Source: Bacillota bacterium
Lineage (GTDB): Bacteria > Bacillota > Clostridia > Oscillospirales > Ruminococcaceae
Assembly (NCBI GenBank): GCA_023394255.1
Contig: JAEXAZ010000035.1
Coordinates: 1-12,734, forward strand
Length of the DNA stretch: 12,734 bases
Direction: 5' to 3'
A program made the translations under genes and the position numbers. Below are positions 7,399 to 12,734 of this stretch, piece after piece (position 1 is the first letter of the stretch; each line of letters opens with the position of its first letter). The notes under the pieces were generated by a model. The model saw only the letters and a list, made by a program, of their open reading frames with translations. It made no database searches and was not told where the DNA came from.

Positions 7399-8154
7399 TC
7401 AAATGGTAACCGCCACAGGGATATTGGATTGGGCGACGGCAACCGCCTCTTTCCCCAAAACTTCCGCGGCCAGTCGTGCAAGATAATCCACCACAAACGT
7501 CTCGGTCCCGAAATGCCCCGCGTCAACCAGTGTGATTCCCCTGTGCACCGCATCCAGCATGACATCGTGTTTTACATCGCCGGTAACAAATGCCTGGCAG
7601 CCGGAGGCGGCAACCGCCTCCAAAAGGCTGCCGCCGCTTCCCCCGCAGACCGCGACCCGCTCGATCGCCTGTCCGCCGTCGCAATACCGCACCGCGTCCG
7701 CGTCCAGCATCCGCTTGGTATAATATGCAAATTCCGGCGGCGTCATTCCACGCGGGAGGGCGCCCACGCGGCCCAGCCCTTCGCCGTTTTCCAGCAGTTC
7801 AATATTTTCAAGCGCCAGTTTCTGCGCCAGAATATCGTTCACACCGCCTTTCGCAAGATCGAGGTTGGTATGGGCACTGATCACCGAGATGTTTTCCCGT
7901 ATCAGCTTCCAGACCAGCGAATCCGCTGTCACCCGTTTCATCGGATGGAAAATAACCGGATGATGGGTAATAATGAGGTTCGCGCCGCGCGCCGCGGCCT
8001 CCGCAATCACCGCGTCGGTCACATCGAGCGCCGCCAGCGCAAACGTAACCCGCGCCGCCGGGTCCCCAACCAGCAATCCCGGGTTATCAAACTCCATGGC
8101 AAGAGAAAAATCAGCCGCGCGGTGGATTCGGTCATACACATCCTGCACAGTCAT
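7399..8154 (-). CDS. NIF3-family dinuclear-metal protein (YqfO/YbgI-like)
   Basis: 251-aa NIF3 protein. The family forms toroidal hexamers with a two-metal site; it is often labelled GTP cyclohydrolase type 2, but its physiological reaction is unsettled. Metal-ligand motifs are visible: ITHHP with H64-H65, SAHTNLD with Asp99, and AGHFGTE with H214 and E218. It lacks the extra central domain of the longer (about 370 aa) Bacillus YqfO, so it is the short form. I chose the ATG at 8154 with AAGGAG upstream; the frame stays open to 8274 but only within trmK. It overlaps the end of trmK by 23 bases. Adjacency to trmK matches Bacillus yqfN-yqfO. Confidence 0.9.
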   Translation of the reverse strand: MTVQDVYDRIHRAADFSLAMEFDNPGLLVGDPAARVTFALAALDVTDAVIAEAAARGANLIITHHPVIFHPMKRVTADSLVWKLIRENISVISAHTNLDLAKGGVNDILAQKLALENIELLENGEGLGRVGALPRGMTPPEFAYYTKRMLDADAVRYCDGGQAIERVAVCGGSGGSLLEAVAASGCQAFVTGDVKHDVMLDAVHRGITLVDAGHFGTETFVVDYLARLAAEVLGKEAVAVAQSNIPVAVTI

Positions 8155-8842
8155 TGCGCAACTCTCCTTCCAGTTGTTCAAGCAGCAGACGGTACTGCGC
8201 CAGCTCTTCGCTGTTTCCCGCCGCTTTCGAAAGCCCCTCCACCCTTTCCCTGACGGAGCGGGCCGTTTTGGCAAGGTACGCTTTTGCGTCTTCGCTGTTT
8301 TGATGAAGCAGCTTGCCCGTATAAGCGAACAGGGGATCCATTTCCCGCGGGGCGCCGGTGTAGCCGGCTTCGATCACCGTATAGGGGAAATCCCCCGAAA
8401 TGACGGCATGCTCCCTGCTGATCACAAACCCGCCCCGGCAGAGGCTTTGCCGGAGCCGTTCCGGCTTGGTCATCGGCTGGAGCAAAAAATGCAGGTTCTG
8501 ATCGCGCGTCCATTCGGCGGAATCAATGATGTCCCAAATCAGTTCCCCGCCCATGCCGGCGATGACAATGTCATCCACTTCTTCCCGGCGCAAACCGGAA
8601 AGTCCATCGCACCGCAGCAGTTTCACTTTGTCCGCCACACCGCAGGAAGACAAAGTGAAAGCCGCCTTTTTCAGCGGCTTTTCATGAATATCGCAGGCAT
8701 AGCCGAACCGGATTCGTCCGGTTGCGGCAAGCCACGCGATCAGATACCCATGATCGGTTCCAATGTCCGCGCAGCGGACGCCGTCACGCACCAGGGACGC
8801 AATCGCGGCCAGGCGCTGATCCAGTTTTGGAAGCGTCCTCAT
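8132..8842 (-). CDS. trmK: tRNA (adenine(22)-N1)-methyltransferase
   Basis: 236-aa SAM-dependent methyltransferase of the TrmK family, which makes m1A at position 22 in the D-loop region of bacterial tRNAs such as tRNA-Ser and tRNA-Tyr. The SAM-binding motif DIGTDHGYL is at 26-34, the VIAGMGG motif at 93-99 and LLQPMT at 120-125. A C-terminal helical region (about 170-230, rich in Glu, Arg and Leu) matches the coiled-coil tail of the family. Full length. Its ATG shares one base with the stop codon of the DUF1858 gene (TGATG), so the two are probably translationally coupled. It overlaps NIF3 by 23 bases. Confidence 0.93.
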   Translation of the reverse strand: MRTLPKLDQRLAAIASLVRDGVRCADIGTDHGYLIAWLAATGRIRFGYACDIHEKPLKKAAFTLSSCGVADKVKLLRCDGLSGLRREEVDDIVIAGMGGELIWDIIDSAEWTRDQNLHFLLQPMTKPERLRQSLCRGGFVISREHAVISGDFPYTVIEAGYTGAPREMDPLFAYTGKLLHQNSEDAKAYLAKTARSVRERVEGLSKAAGNSEELAQYRLLLEQLEGELRNDCAGCV

Positions 8843-9045
8843 CAGGCCTCTTTCTGCTGGTGTGCGTTGAGTCTTTCCAGCAGTTCCTCACAGTCGACCC
8901 CATGGACCTCGCATGCTTCTTCAATGCTTTCGCCACGGGAAGCCGGGCAGCCCAGGCAATGCATCCCCATGTCCAAAAAATATTCCGCTAAGGACATATT
9001 GGAATCCAGCACTTCTCCAATCAGCGTATCTCTTGTATAGACCAT
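8842..9045 (-). CDS. DUF1858 domain protein
   Basis: 67-aa protein consisting of a DUF1858 domain, a small helical family with a CxxC pair found alone or fused to redox proteins; its function is unknown. The core GMHCLGCPASRGESIEEACEV carries Cys30 and Cys33, with further Cys45 and Cys52, so metal or disulfide binding is possible. I chose the ATG at 9045, which has GGGGGA about seven bases upstream. An ATG at 9060 would add five residues but lacks a ribosome-binding site. It is the first gene of the operon leading to trmK, NIF3 and ispE. Confidence 0.85.
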   Translation of the reverse strand: MVYTRDTLIGEVLDSNMSLAEYFLDMGMHCLGCPASRGESIEEACEVHGVDCEELLERLNAHQQKEA

Positions 9046-9066
9046 AATTTTATCCCCCATTTTAAA

Positions 9067-9083
9067 TTTTATAATTTATAAAA
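9067..9083. promoter_or_regulatory. AT-rich 17-bp palindrome, possible operator
   Basis: TTTTATAA and TTATAAAA are perfect 8-base arms around one central T. The site lies about 10-26 bases inside the predicted transcript of the DUF1858 operon, a usual place for a repressor. It has the 7-1-7 layout of Fur/PerR-type boxes but does not match their consensus exactly. AT-rich intergenic DNA forms such palindromes by chance fairly often. Confidence 0.35.
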
Positions 9084-9099
9084 TATGTTTGTTTTCTTT

Positions 9100-9130
9100 A
9101 TTATACCATAATCTCAGCGGAAATGATCAA
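9100..9130 (-). promoter_or_regulatory. Promoter of the DUF1858-trmK-NIF3-ispE operon
   Basis: On the minus strand TGGTATAAT gives a perfect -10 (9100-9105) with a TGn extension (9106-9108). A partial -35, TTGATC (9125-9130), lies 19 bases upstream, slightly long spacing. It leaves a leader of roughly 48 bases before the ATG at 9045. Confidence 0.7.
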
Positions 9131-9155
9131 CATATTATGAATTTTTCTCGCGTGT

Positions 9156-9178
9156 AAAAAAAGGCTGTACGGCCTTTT
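9156..9178 (-). terminator. Second of two tandem hairpin terminators
   Basis: On the minus strand AAAAGGC pairs with GCCTTTT around a short GTAC-containing loop, then continues as a run of seven T (9156-9162). It follows directly behind the hairpin at 9186-9211. Confidence 0.65.
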
Positions 9179-9185
9179 CCCGATG

Positions 9186-9211
9186 AAAAAGCCGCCGTAT
9201 AAAACGGCGGC
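9186..9211 (-). terminator. Terminator of the zinc-ribbon gene
   Basis: GCCGCCGT (9191-9198) pairs with ACGGCGGC (9204-9211) across a 5-base loop. On the minus strand the stem is followed by TTTTT (9186-9190). It lies 18 bases after the zinc-ribbon stop codon and isolates that gene from the DUF1858 promoter. Confidence 0.85.
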
Positions 9212-9228
9212 CTGATTGTTAAAAAAAA

Positions 9229-9510
9229 TCAGTTCTGAGATTCTTTCATTTTTGCAAAGCACTCAGAGCAATAGACCGGACGGTCTTCACGAGGCTGGAA
9301 AGGAACTTTTGCTTCGCGGCCACAGCTCGCGCAGATAGCGGTATACATTTCTCTCTGGGGTCTGGCGTTGTTCTTGCGCGCATCACGGCAGGCTTTGCAG
9401 CGCTGAGGCTCATTTACGAAGCCTCTCTCCGCATAGAACTCCTGTTCACCAGCGGTGAAGACAAACTCGGCTCCGCACTCTTTGCATGTTAATGTTTTGT
9501 CTGTGTACAT
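9229..9510 (-). CDS. Small double zinc-ribbon protein
   Basis: 93-aa protein with four CxxC pairs: C9/C12, C38/C41, C60/C63 and C81/C84. Pairs one and two, and three and four, probably each form one zinc site, giving two zinc ribbons joined by a basic linker (ARKNNARPQRE). It belongs to the probable zinc-ribbon proteins with spaced CxxC pairs common in Clostridia; the role is not known and could be nucleic-acid or protein binding. The ATG at 9510 has GCGAGG about nine bases upstream. It has its own predicted promoter and terminator, so it is probably monocistronic, although it follows the sigma-factor gene on the same strand. Confidence 0.88.
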   Translation of the reverse strand: MYTDKTLTCKECGAEFVFTAGEQEFYAERGFVNEPQRCKACRDARKNNARPQREMYTAICASCGREAKVPFQPREDRPVYCSECFAKMKESQN

Positions 9511-9597
9511 TTTGATATACCTCGCTTAATTTTTGATTTACCCGCTGGACTGAGTGGACCGAGATTGAAAACAAGCTCTGCCAAAGGCGCCAAAGGG

Positions 9598-9627
9598 TAT
9601 ATATGCAATCCCTCTCGGGACTGTCAC
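9598..9627 (-). promoter_or_regulatory. Candidate promoter of the zinc-ribbon gene
   Basis: On the minus strand GTGACA (9622-9627, five of six to TTGACA) and TATATA (9598-9603, four of six to TATAAT) are 18 bases apart. It leaves a leader of about 80 bases, which contains two tandem 9-base units, TGGACTGAG and TGGACCGAG on the plus strand (9546-9563), of unknown meaning. Confidence 0.5.
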
Positions 9628-9645
9628 AAAATAGGTACGCGGTTT

Positions 9646-9663
9646 GTTTACTCGTAAGTAAAC
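9646..9663 (-). other. Hairpin across the sigma-factor stop codon
   Basis: GTTTACT and AGTAAAC form a perfect 7-bp stem with a 4-base loop that contains the TAA stop (9648-9650). No T run follows, so it does not look like a classical terminator. It could stabilise the message end or be chance. Confidence 0.4.
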
Positions 9664-10262
9664 ACCGTCCGCAGCTTTCGCCGAACTCGCTGCAAGGCAT
9701 TGTCAACAGCTTTCGTGGATGAACCGAGATTAGTTGCCATTTCATCGTAGGAATAGGAGCTGAGATAAAGTTTTAAGACCTGCCGCTCGAAGATAGACAA
9801 AAGGTTCTCTATGCGCCTGTTCCGCGCATCTGCTTCCTCACTTTGAATCACCAGAAACTCAGGGTCGCTCCGGACAGAAGAATCCGCCAGCTGTTCTTCT
9901 GAAACTTCAGAATCGTTCAAAGAAAGATACCCGCGCATAGGAGCGTTTTTGTCCCTCATATGCGCCGCGATTGCACTGTTTAGCTTATTGTTAACGCAGA
10001 CAGCAACAAATGTCTTGAAGCTGCCTTCCAGATCACTGCGATAATTCCGGACTGCTTTCAGCAGGGCAATCATCCCCTCCTGAAACAAATCATCCTCATC
10101 AAGGCCCGATTTTGCATAGGCACGCGCCCTTAGATAAACCAGGGGAACATATCGCTGAATCAGATTGGTCAATGCCTCGTCGCTTCCCTCTTTAGCAAGC
10201 AATGCAAGCATCTCATCGGACTTTTCTTCAAAAATTTCGGATTTTGAGGATGCATTCATCAA
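9648..10262 (-). CDS. sigH: Sigma-70 family factor, SigH (Spo0H) type
   Basis: 204-aa RNA polymerase sigma factor resembling SigH, the factor for the transition to stationary phase and early sporulation in Firmicutes. Region 2 spans about 30-100 with DEDDLFQEGMIALLKAVRNY (55-74), the core-binding and -10-recognition part. Region 4 (about 150-200) has a helix-turn-helix, SYDEMATNLGSSTKAVDNAL, closely matching SigH of Bacillus. No region 1.1 or 3, as expected. GGGAG lies about seven bases before the ATG at 10262; a second ATG follows immediately. The neighbours (MATE exporter, zinc ribbon) are not the usual yacP/rpmG context of sigH in Bacillus, so a SigH paralogue is possible. Confidence 0.85.
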   Translation of the reverse strand: MMNASSKSEIFEEKSDEMLALLAKEGSDEALTNLIQRYVPLVYLRARAYAKSGLDEDDLFQEGMIALLKAVRNYRSDLEGSFKTFVAVCVNNKLNSAIAAHMRDKNAPMRGYLSLNDSEVSEEQLADSSVRSDPEFLVIQSEEADARNRRIENLLSIFERQVLKLYLSSYSYDEMATNLGSSTKAVDNALQRVRRKLRTVFTYE

Positions 10263-10314
10263 AATTCTCCCGACCTATGCGACCAACGCCACTAACTAAA
10301 CTGATACAACTGTT

Positions 10315-10343
10315 AGTATAGCGATTAAAGATGATTTTGTCAA
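10315..10343 (-). promoter_or_regulatory. Strong sigma-A promoter of the sigma-factor gene
   Basis: On the minus strand TTGACA (10338-10343, perfect) and TATACT (10315-10320, five of six) are exactly 17 bases apart. The expected start leaves a leader of about 46 bases. Expression is therefore likely by the vegetative sigma factor. No clear terminator for the upstream MATE gene lies between 10344 and 10398, only weak AT-rich hairpins. Confidence 0.85.
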
Positions 10344-10398
10344 GATATTTTTAAAAATCAGGCGTTGATTCTCGTTTTTTTTGTGAATTTTTCCATAT

Positions 10399-11757
10399 TT
10401 AGTCCCGGATCGTTATATCTTTCAGCCACTCAAACTTTAGAATCCTAACGGTAGAGATTGCGGTTTTCAAAATTTCATCACATTTCAGGCAAAGAAATAC
10501 CGCCCATGCGGGCCAGTGCAGAACGAACCCCGTGAAGAATCCAAGCGGGACCGCAACTCCCCAAAGAAACGCAACCTCACACACCAGAACAAATTTAGCG
10601 TCTCCCCCCGCCCGCAGAATCCCGATCATTCCGACGACAGCCAGCGACTGGAAAAACACGATCAGCGCGCCTACCCGGTTGATTGAAAGCGCAATTTGGA
10701 CGGTATCGGGGGCGAAGTGATAAAACGATACGATCAGCGGGCTCGCCAGCAGGGTGACCCCCGCCGAAACAAGGCCGAGCAGGACGGAAAGCATATAGAG
10801 TTTAACCGATCTTTGTTTTGCAAGTTCGTAATCTCCGGCGCCGATTGTATTTCCGACAACCGTAAGTGCAGCATTGCCAACACCGAAAATAATAACCGTT
10901 ACCAACTGGTTGAGCACTGTATAAATGCTGTTTGCGGCCACAAAATTCGTACCCATCCGACCGATGACGACCGCCGCCATCGACGCCCCGAGGCCCCACA
11001 TGATCTCGTTGCCGACGACCGGGGCGGACAGGGCCCCGTATTTCTTATACAGCATCCGGTTGCAGGGCAGCAGGTTTTTCAGCCGGAAACAAATCTTCGT
11101 TTCTCTGAACAGGATATAATATGCGGCAATGGCAAATTCCGTGCAGCGGGCGCAGACCGTCGCAAGCGCTCCCCCCTGAATTCCCATCGCGGGCGCCCCG
11201 AACTTTCCGAAAATCAGCATATAGTTGAGGGAAGTGTTGACAATCAGGGAAGTCAGATAGACCGCCACCGAAATATTGACGGTTCCGACCGAGCGCAGCA
11301 TCATAATCGAAATATTTGCGAGCGCGTAAAGCGGATAGGACCAGCCGATGATGCGCAGATACTGCGAACCATATTCGATTACGGCGGGTTCGGTCGTAAA
11401 AATCCCCATAAAAGTCTCCGGCGCCAGCAGCGCAATGCTTCCGAAGAGGATCGACGCGGCAAACCCGATCTTAAAGGTGATCGCTTCCACCCGCCTGATT
11501 ACCCCGACATCTTTTTTGCCCCAATACTGCGCAATCAGCACATTCGCTCCTCCGGAAACGCCGAAGCAGAGGATCATCAGCATAAACCCGAGCTGGTTGG
11601 CGATCGAGGTGGCGGACAGCTGTGTTTCCCCAAGCTGGCCGATCATTAATGTGTCCATCATTGAAACCATGACCGTAATCAGATTCTGAAGCGCGATCGG
11701 CAGGGCAATCGCGGCCAGCATCTTATAAAAGCCTTTTTCACTGATCATAAATTTCAT
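10399..11757 (-). CDS. MATE-family efflux transporter
   Basis: 452-aa membrane protein of the multidrug and toxic-compound extrusion family, which exports organic cations or other small molecules using a Na+ or H+ gradient. About twelve hydrophobic segments are visible in two homologous halves. The N-terminal half opens with IALPIALQNLITVMVSMMD followed by TLMIGQLGETQLSATSIA, the usual first-helix region. The second half begins near 240 with APVVGNEIMWGLGASMAA. Length is normal. GAGGG lies six bases before the ATG at 11757. It is preceded by the cyclophilin terminator, and no promoter is obvious in the 61-base gap, so it may rely on read-through. Substrate unknown. Confidence 0.92.
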   Translation of the reverse strand: MKFMISEKGFYKMLAAIALPIALQNLITVMVSMMDTLMIGQLGETQLSATSIANQLGFMLMILCFGVSGGANVLIAQYWGKKDVGVIRRVEAITFKIGFAASILFGSIALLAPETFMGIFTTEPAVIEYGSQYLRIIGWSYPLYALANISIMMLRSVGTVNISVAVYLTSLIVNTSLNYMLIFGKFGAPAMGIQGGALATVCARCTEFAIAAYYILFRETKICFRLKNLLPCNRMLYKKYGALSAPVVGNEIMWGLGASMAAVVIGRMGTNFVAANSIYTVLNQLVTVIIFGVGNAALTVVGNTIGAGDYELAKQRSVKLYMLSVLLGLVSAGVTLLASPLIVSFYHFAPDTVQIALSINRVGALIVFFQSLAVVGMIGILRAGGDAKFVLVCEVAFLWGVAVPLGFFTGFVLHWPAWAVFLCLKCDEILKTAISTVRILKFEWLKDITIRD

Positions 11758-11784
11758 GTCTTTCCCTCATTGTCAATCAAATGC

Positions 11785-11812
11785 AGAAAACAGGCGGGCC
11801 TGAAAGCCCGCC
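11785..11812 (-). terminator. Terminator of the cyclophilin gene
   Basis: GGCGGGC (11793-11799) pairs with GCCCGCC (11806-11812) across a 6-base loop. On the minus strand it runs on into TGTTTTCTG, a moderate T-rich tail. It lies seven bases after the cyclophilin stop codon and before the MATE ribosome-binding site. Confidence 0.75.
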
Positions 11813-11818
11813 GTCGTC

Positions 11819-12734
11819 TTATTTTTCCTCGATGGTCACTTTGTTGATCAAAACGCTCTGAACCGGTTTATCATTCTCATCGGTTTCAACGGCGGCAATT
11901 TTGTCCACCACATCCATCCCTTCGGTTACAAAGCCGAACACCGTATGTTTGTTATCCAGATGGGGGGTTCCGCCTTCCTGCTGATACATGGCCATAACCG
12001 GCTCCATCTTTTCCGAATACTCCTCCGGGACGCCCGCGGCCTGTTTCGCGCTCAGGGTTTGATTCAGCTCATCGATCATCTTGTTGAGGTCTTCCTCGGA
12101 TTTCCCGGCTTCCTGGGCTTCCTCAAGCTGTTTTGTCGCTTCATAGACTTCCTTGTTCATATACATCTGCAGCAGGTACTGGGACTGTTCGGAATCATCC
12201 GTAAACGCCGTTTTGTTCTGAACAATGAAAAACTGGCTGCCGTTTGTATCGGCTCCGGCATTCGCCATTGAAAGGGAACCCCTGAAATTATGCAGAAGAT
12301 CCGAGAACTCATCCTCGAACGGCTTGTTCCAGAAGCTCTCTCCGCCCGTCCCGTCGCCCTTCGGGTCGCCGCCCTGAATCATGAAGTCACTGATGACACG
12401 GTGGAAAGTCAGGCCGTCATAGTAACCTTTTTTCGCAAGCCCGATAAAATTTTCCACAGCCTTCGGGGCCTGTTCCGGGAACAGCCGGATTTTAATCGTC
12501 CCTTCGCTGGTCTCCATAACGGCCACGGGAAGATCCGCATAGTCCCCCGTCCCGGCATAAAGCGCCTCCAATTCAGCCTGAAATGCTTCGATATCCACCG
12601 GCTCTGAAGATTCTTCAGACGGCGCGGCCTCGGAAGGCGCTGTATCCTCCGCGGAAGACTGGGACGAGGCATCCGCAGAAGAAGACGCTTCGGAATTTCC
12701 CTTTGCGCCGCAGGCGGTAAGTGACGCCGCAGCC
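11819..12734 (-). CDS. Lipoprotein peptidyl-prolyl cis-trans isomerase, cyclophilin type (5' partial)
   Basis: A cyclophilin that speeds cis-trans isomerisation of proline bonds in proteins outside the membrane. The frame is open from 11819 to the right edge with 304 codons visible, so the start lies outside. Visible residues 1-8 (AAASLTAC) end in a lipobox, so the mature protein should begin at Cys8 and be lipid-anchored on the cell surface. A Ser/Ala/Glu-rich linker (9-45) follows. The catalytic core has FHRV (110-113, catalytic Arg112), MIQGGDP (118-124), SLSMANAG and SQFFIV, and ends with LDNKHTVFGFV. Between SQFFIV and LDNKHTVFG an insert of about 80 residues, helical and Glu/Gln/Met-rich (about 178-258), replaces a short loop. 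A GTG at 12598 is an internal Val codon, not the start. Confidence 0.92.
   Translation of the reverse strand, partial: AAASLTACGAKGNSEASSSADASSQSSAEDTAPSEAAPSEESSEPVDIEAFQAELEALYAGTGDYADLPVAVMETSEGTIKIRLFPEQAPKAVENFIGLAKKGYYDGLTFHRVISDFMIQGGDPKGDGTGGESFWNKPFEDEFSDLLHNFRGSLSMANAGADTNGSQFFIVQNKTAFTDDSEQSQYLLQMYMNKEVYEATKQLEEAQEAGKSEEDLNKMIDELNQTLSAKQAAGVPEEYSEKMEPVMAMYQQEGGTPHLDNKHTVFGFVTEGMDVVDKIAAVETDENDKPVQSVLINKVTIEEK

Noticed and set aside
7371..7565. N-terminal extension of IspE to 7565
   Set aside because: It lies inside the NIF3 gene, gives unrelated residues, and the ATG at 7370 has a strong ribosome-binding site and the right family start.
7306..9040. Plus-strand open frames of 315 and 355 codons opposite NIF3, trmK and DUF1858
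   Set aside because: They mirror well-supported minus-strand genes, overlap each other, and show no family motifs.
9511..9647. Riboswitch or small RNA in the zinc-ribbon leader
   Set aside because: Only short, weak hairpins are visible and no known riboswitch core could be recognised; the region is better explained as a promoter and leader.
10696..11649. Plus-strand open frame of 317 codons opposite the MATE gene
   Set aside because: Its translation is highly charged (Arg, Asp, His) and is the mirror of hydrophobic membrane-helix codons; the minus strand holds a clear MATE protein.
1..12734. Mobile element, prophage, CRISPR array, toxin-antitoxin or defence genes
   Set aside because: No transposase, integrase, repeat-spacer pattern, terminal repeats or recognisable defence domains are present; every sizeable gene except the left partial one belongs to a common chromosomal family.

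Overview
The window looks like the chromosome of a spore-forming Clostridia member, probably in the Oscillospiraceae/Acutalibacteraceae range. The grounds are a SigH-type sigma factor, strong Shine-Dalgarno sites on nearly every gene, sigma-A-type promoters, moderate GC with AT-rich intergenic gaps, an RqcH/NFACT protein, and the trmK-NIF3 and ACT-UPF0210 gene pairs typical of Firmicutes. This placement is inferred from gene content. I see no phage, transposon, CRISPR, rRNA or tRNA.

Layout. Bases 2-151 hold the 3' end of an unrecognised plus-strand gene. It meets a minus-strand operon at a perfect 32-bp palindromic terminator (166-197). That operon, read from 4543 down to 204, is a PHP-family phosphatase, an Lrp/AsnC regulator, a class I/II aminotransferase and rqcH. 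A short divergent promoter region (about 4635-4738) separates it from a plus-strand pair, an ACT-domain protein and a UPF0210/PFL-family protein (4755-6413). The two -10 boxes there lie in a near-perfect inverted repeat. The pair ends at a GC-rich hairpin (6435-6474) that also closes a second minus-strand operon running from 9045 to 6483: a DUF1858 cysteine protein, TrmK, a NIF3 protein and IspE. Above that lie, all on the minus strand, a zinc-ribbon protein (9229-9510), a SigH-like sigma factor (9648-10262) with a near-consensus promoter, a MATE exporter (10399-11757), and a lipoprotein cyclophilin cut by the right edge (11819-12734).

How the genes may work together. The Lrp-type regulator is fused by overlap to the aminotransferase and probably senses an amino acid. 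RqcH, which tails peptides on stalled ribosomes, sits last in that unit. TrmK (tRNA m1A22) and NIF3 form a common pair, here extended by DUF1858 upstream and the isoprenoid kinase IspE downstream. ACT-UPF0210 is a widely conserved pair of unknown function. Several gene starts were moved inward from the longest reading frames on ribosome-binding-site and family-length grounds.

Overall the region is mostly housekeeping. I do not see a clear new defence or biosynthetic system. The most interesting leads are regulatory (the mirror-image divergent promoters, a palindrome that could hide the aminotransferase ribosome-binding site, an AT-rich palindrome just inside the DUF1858 transcript) and the poorly understood ACT-UPF0210 and DUF1858 proteins.
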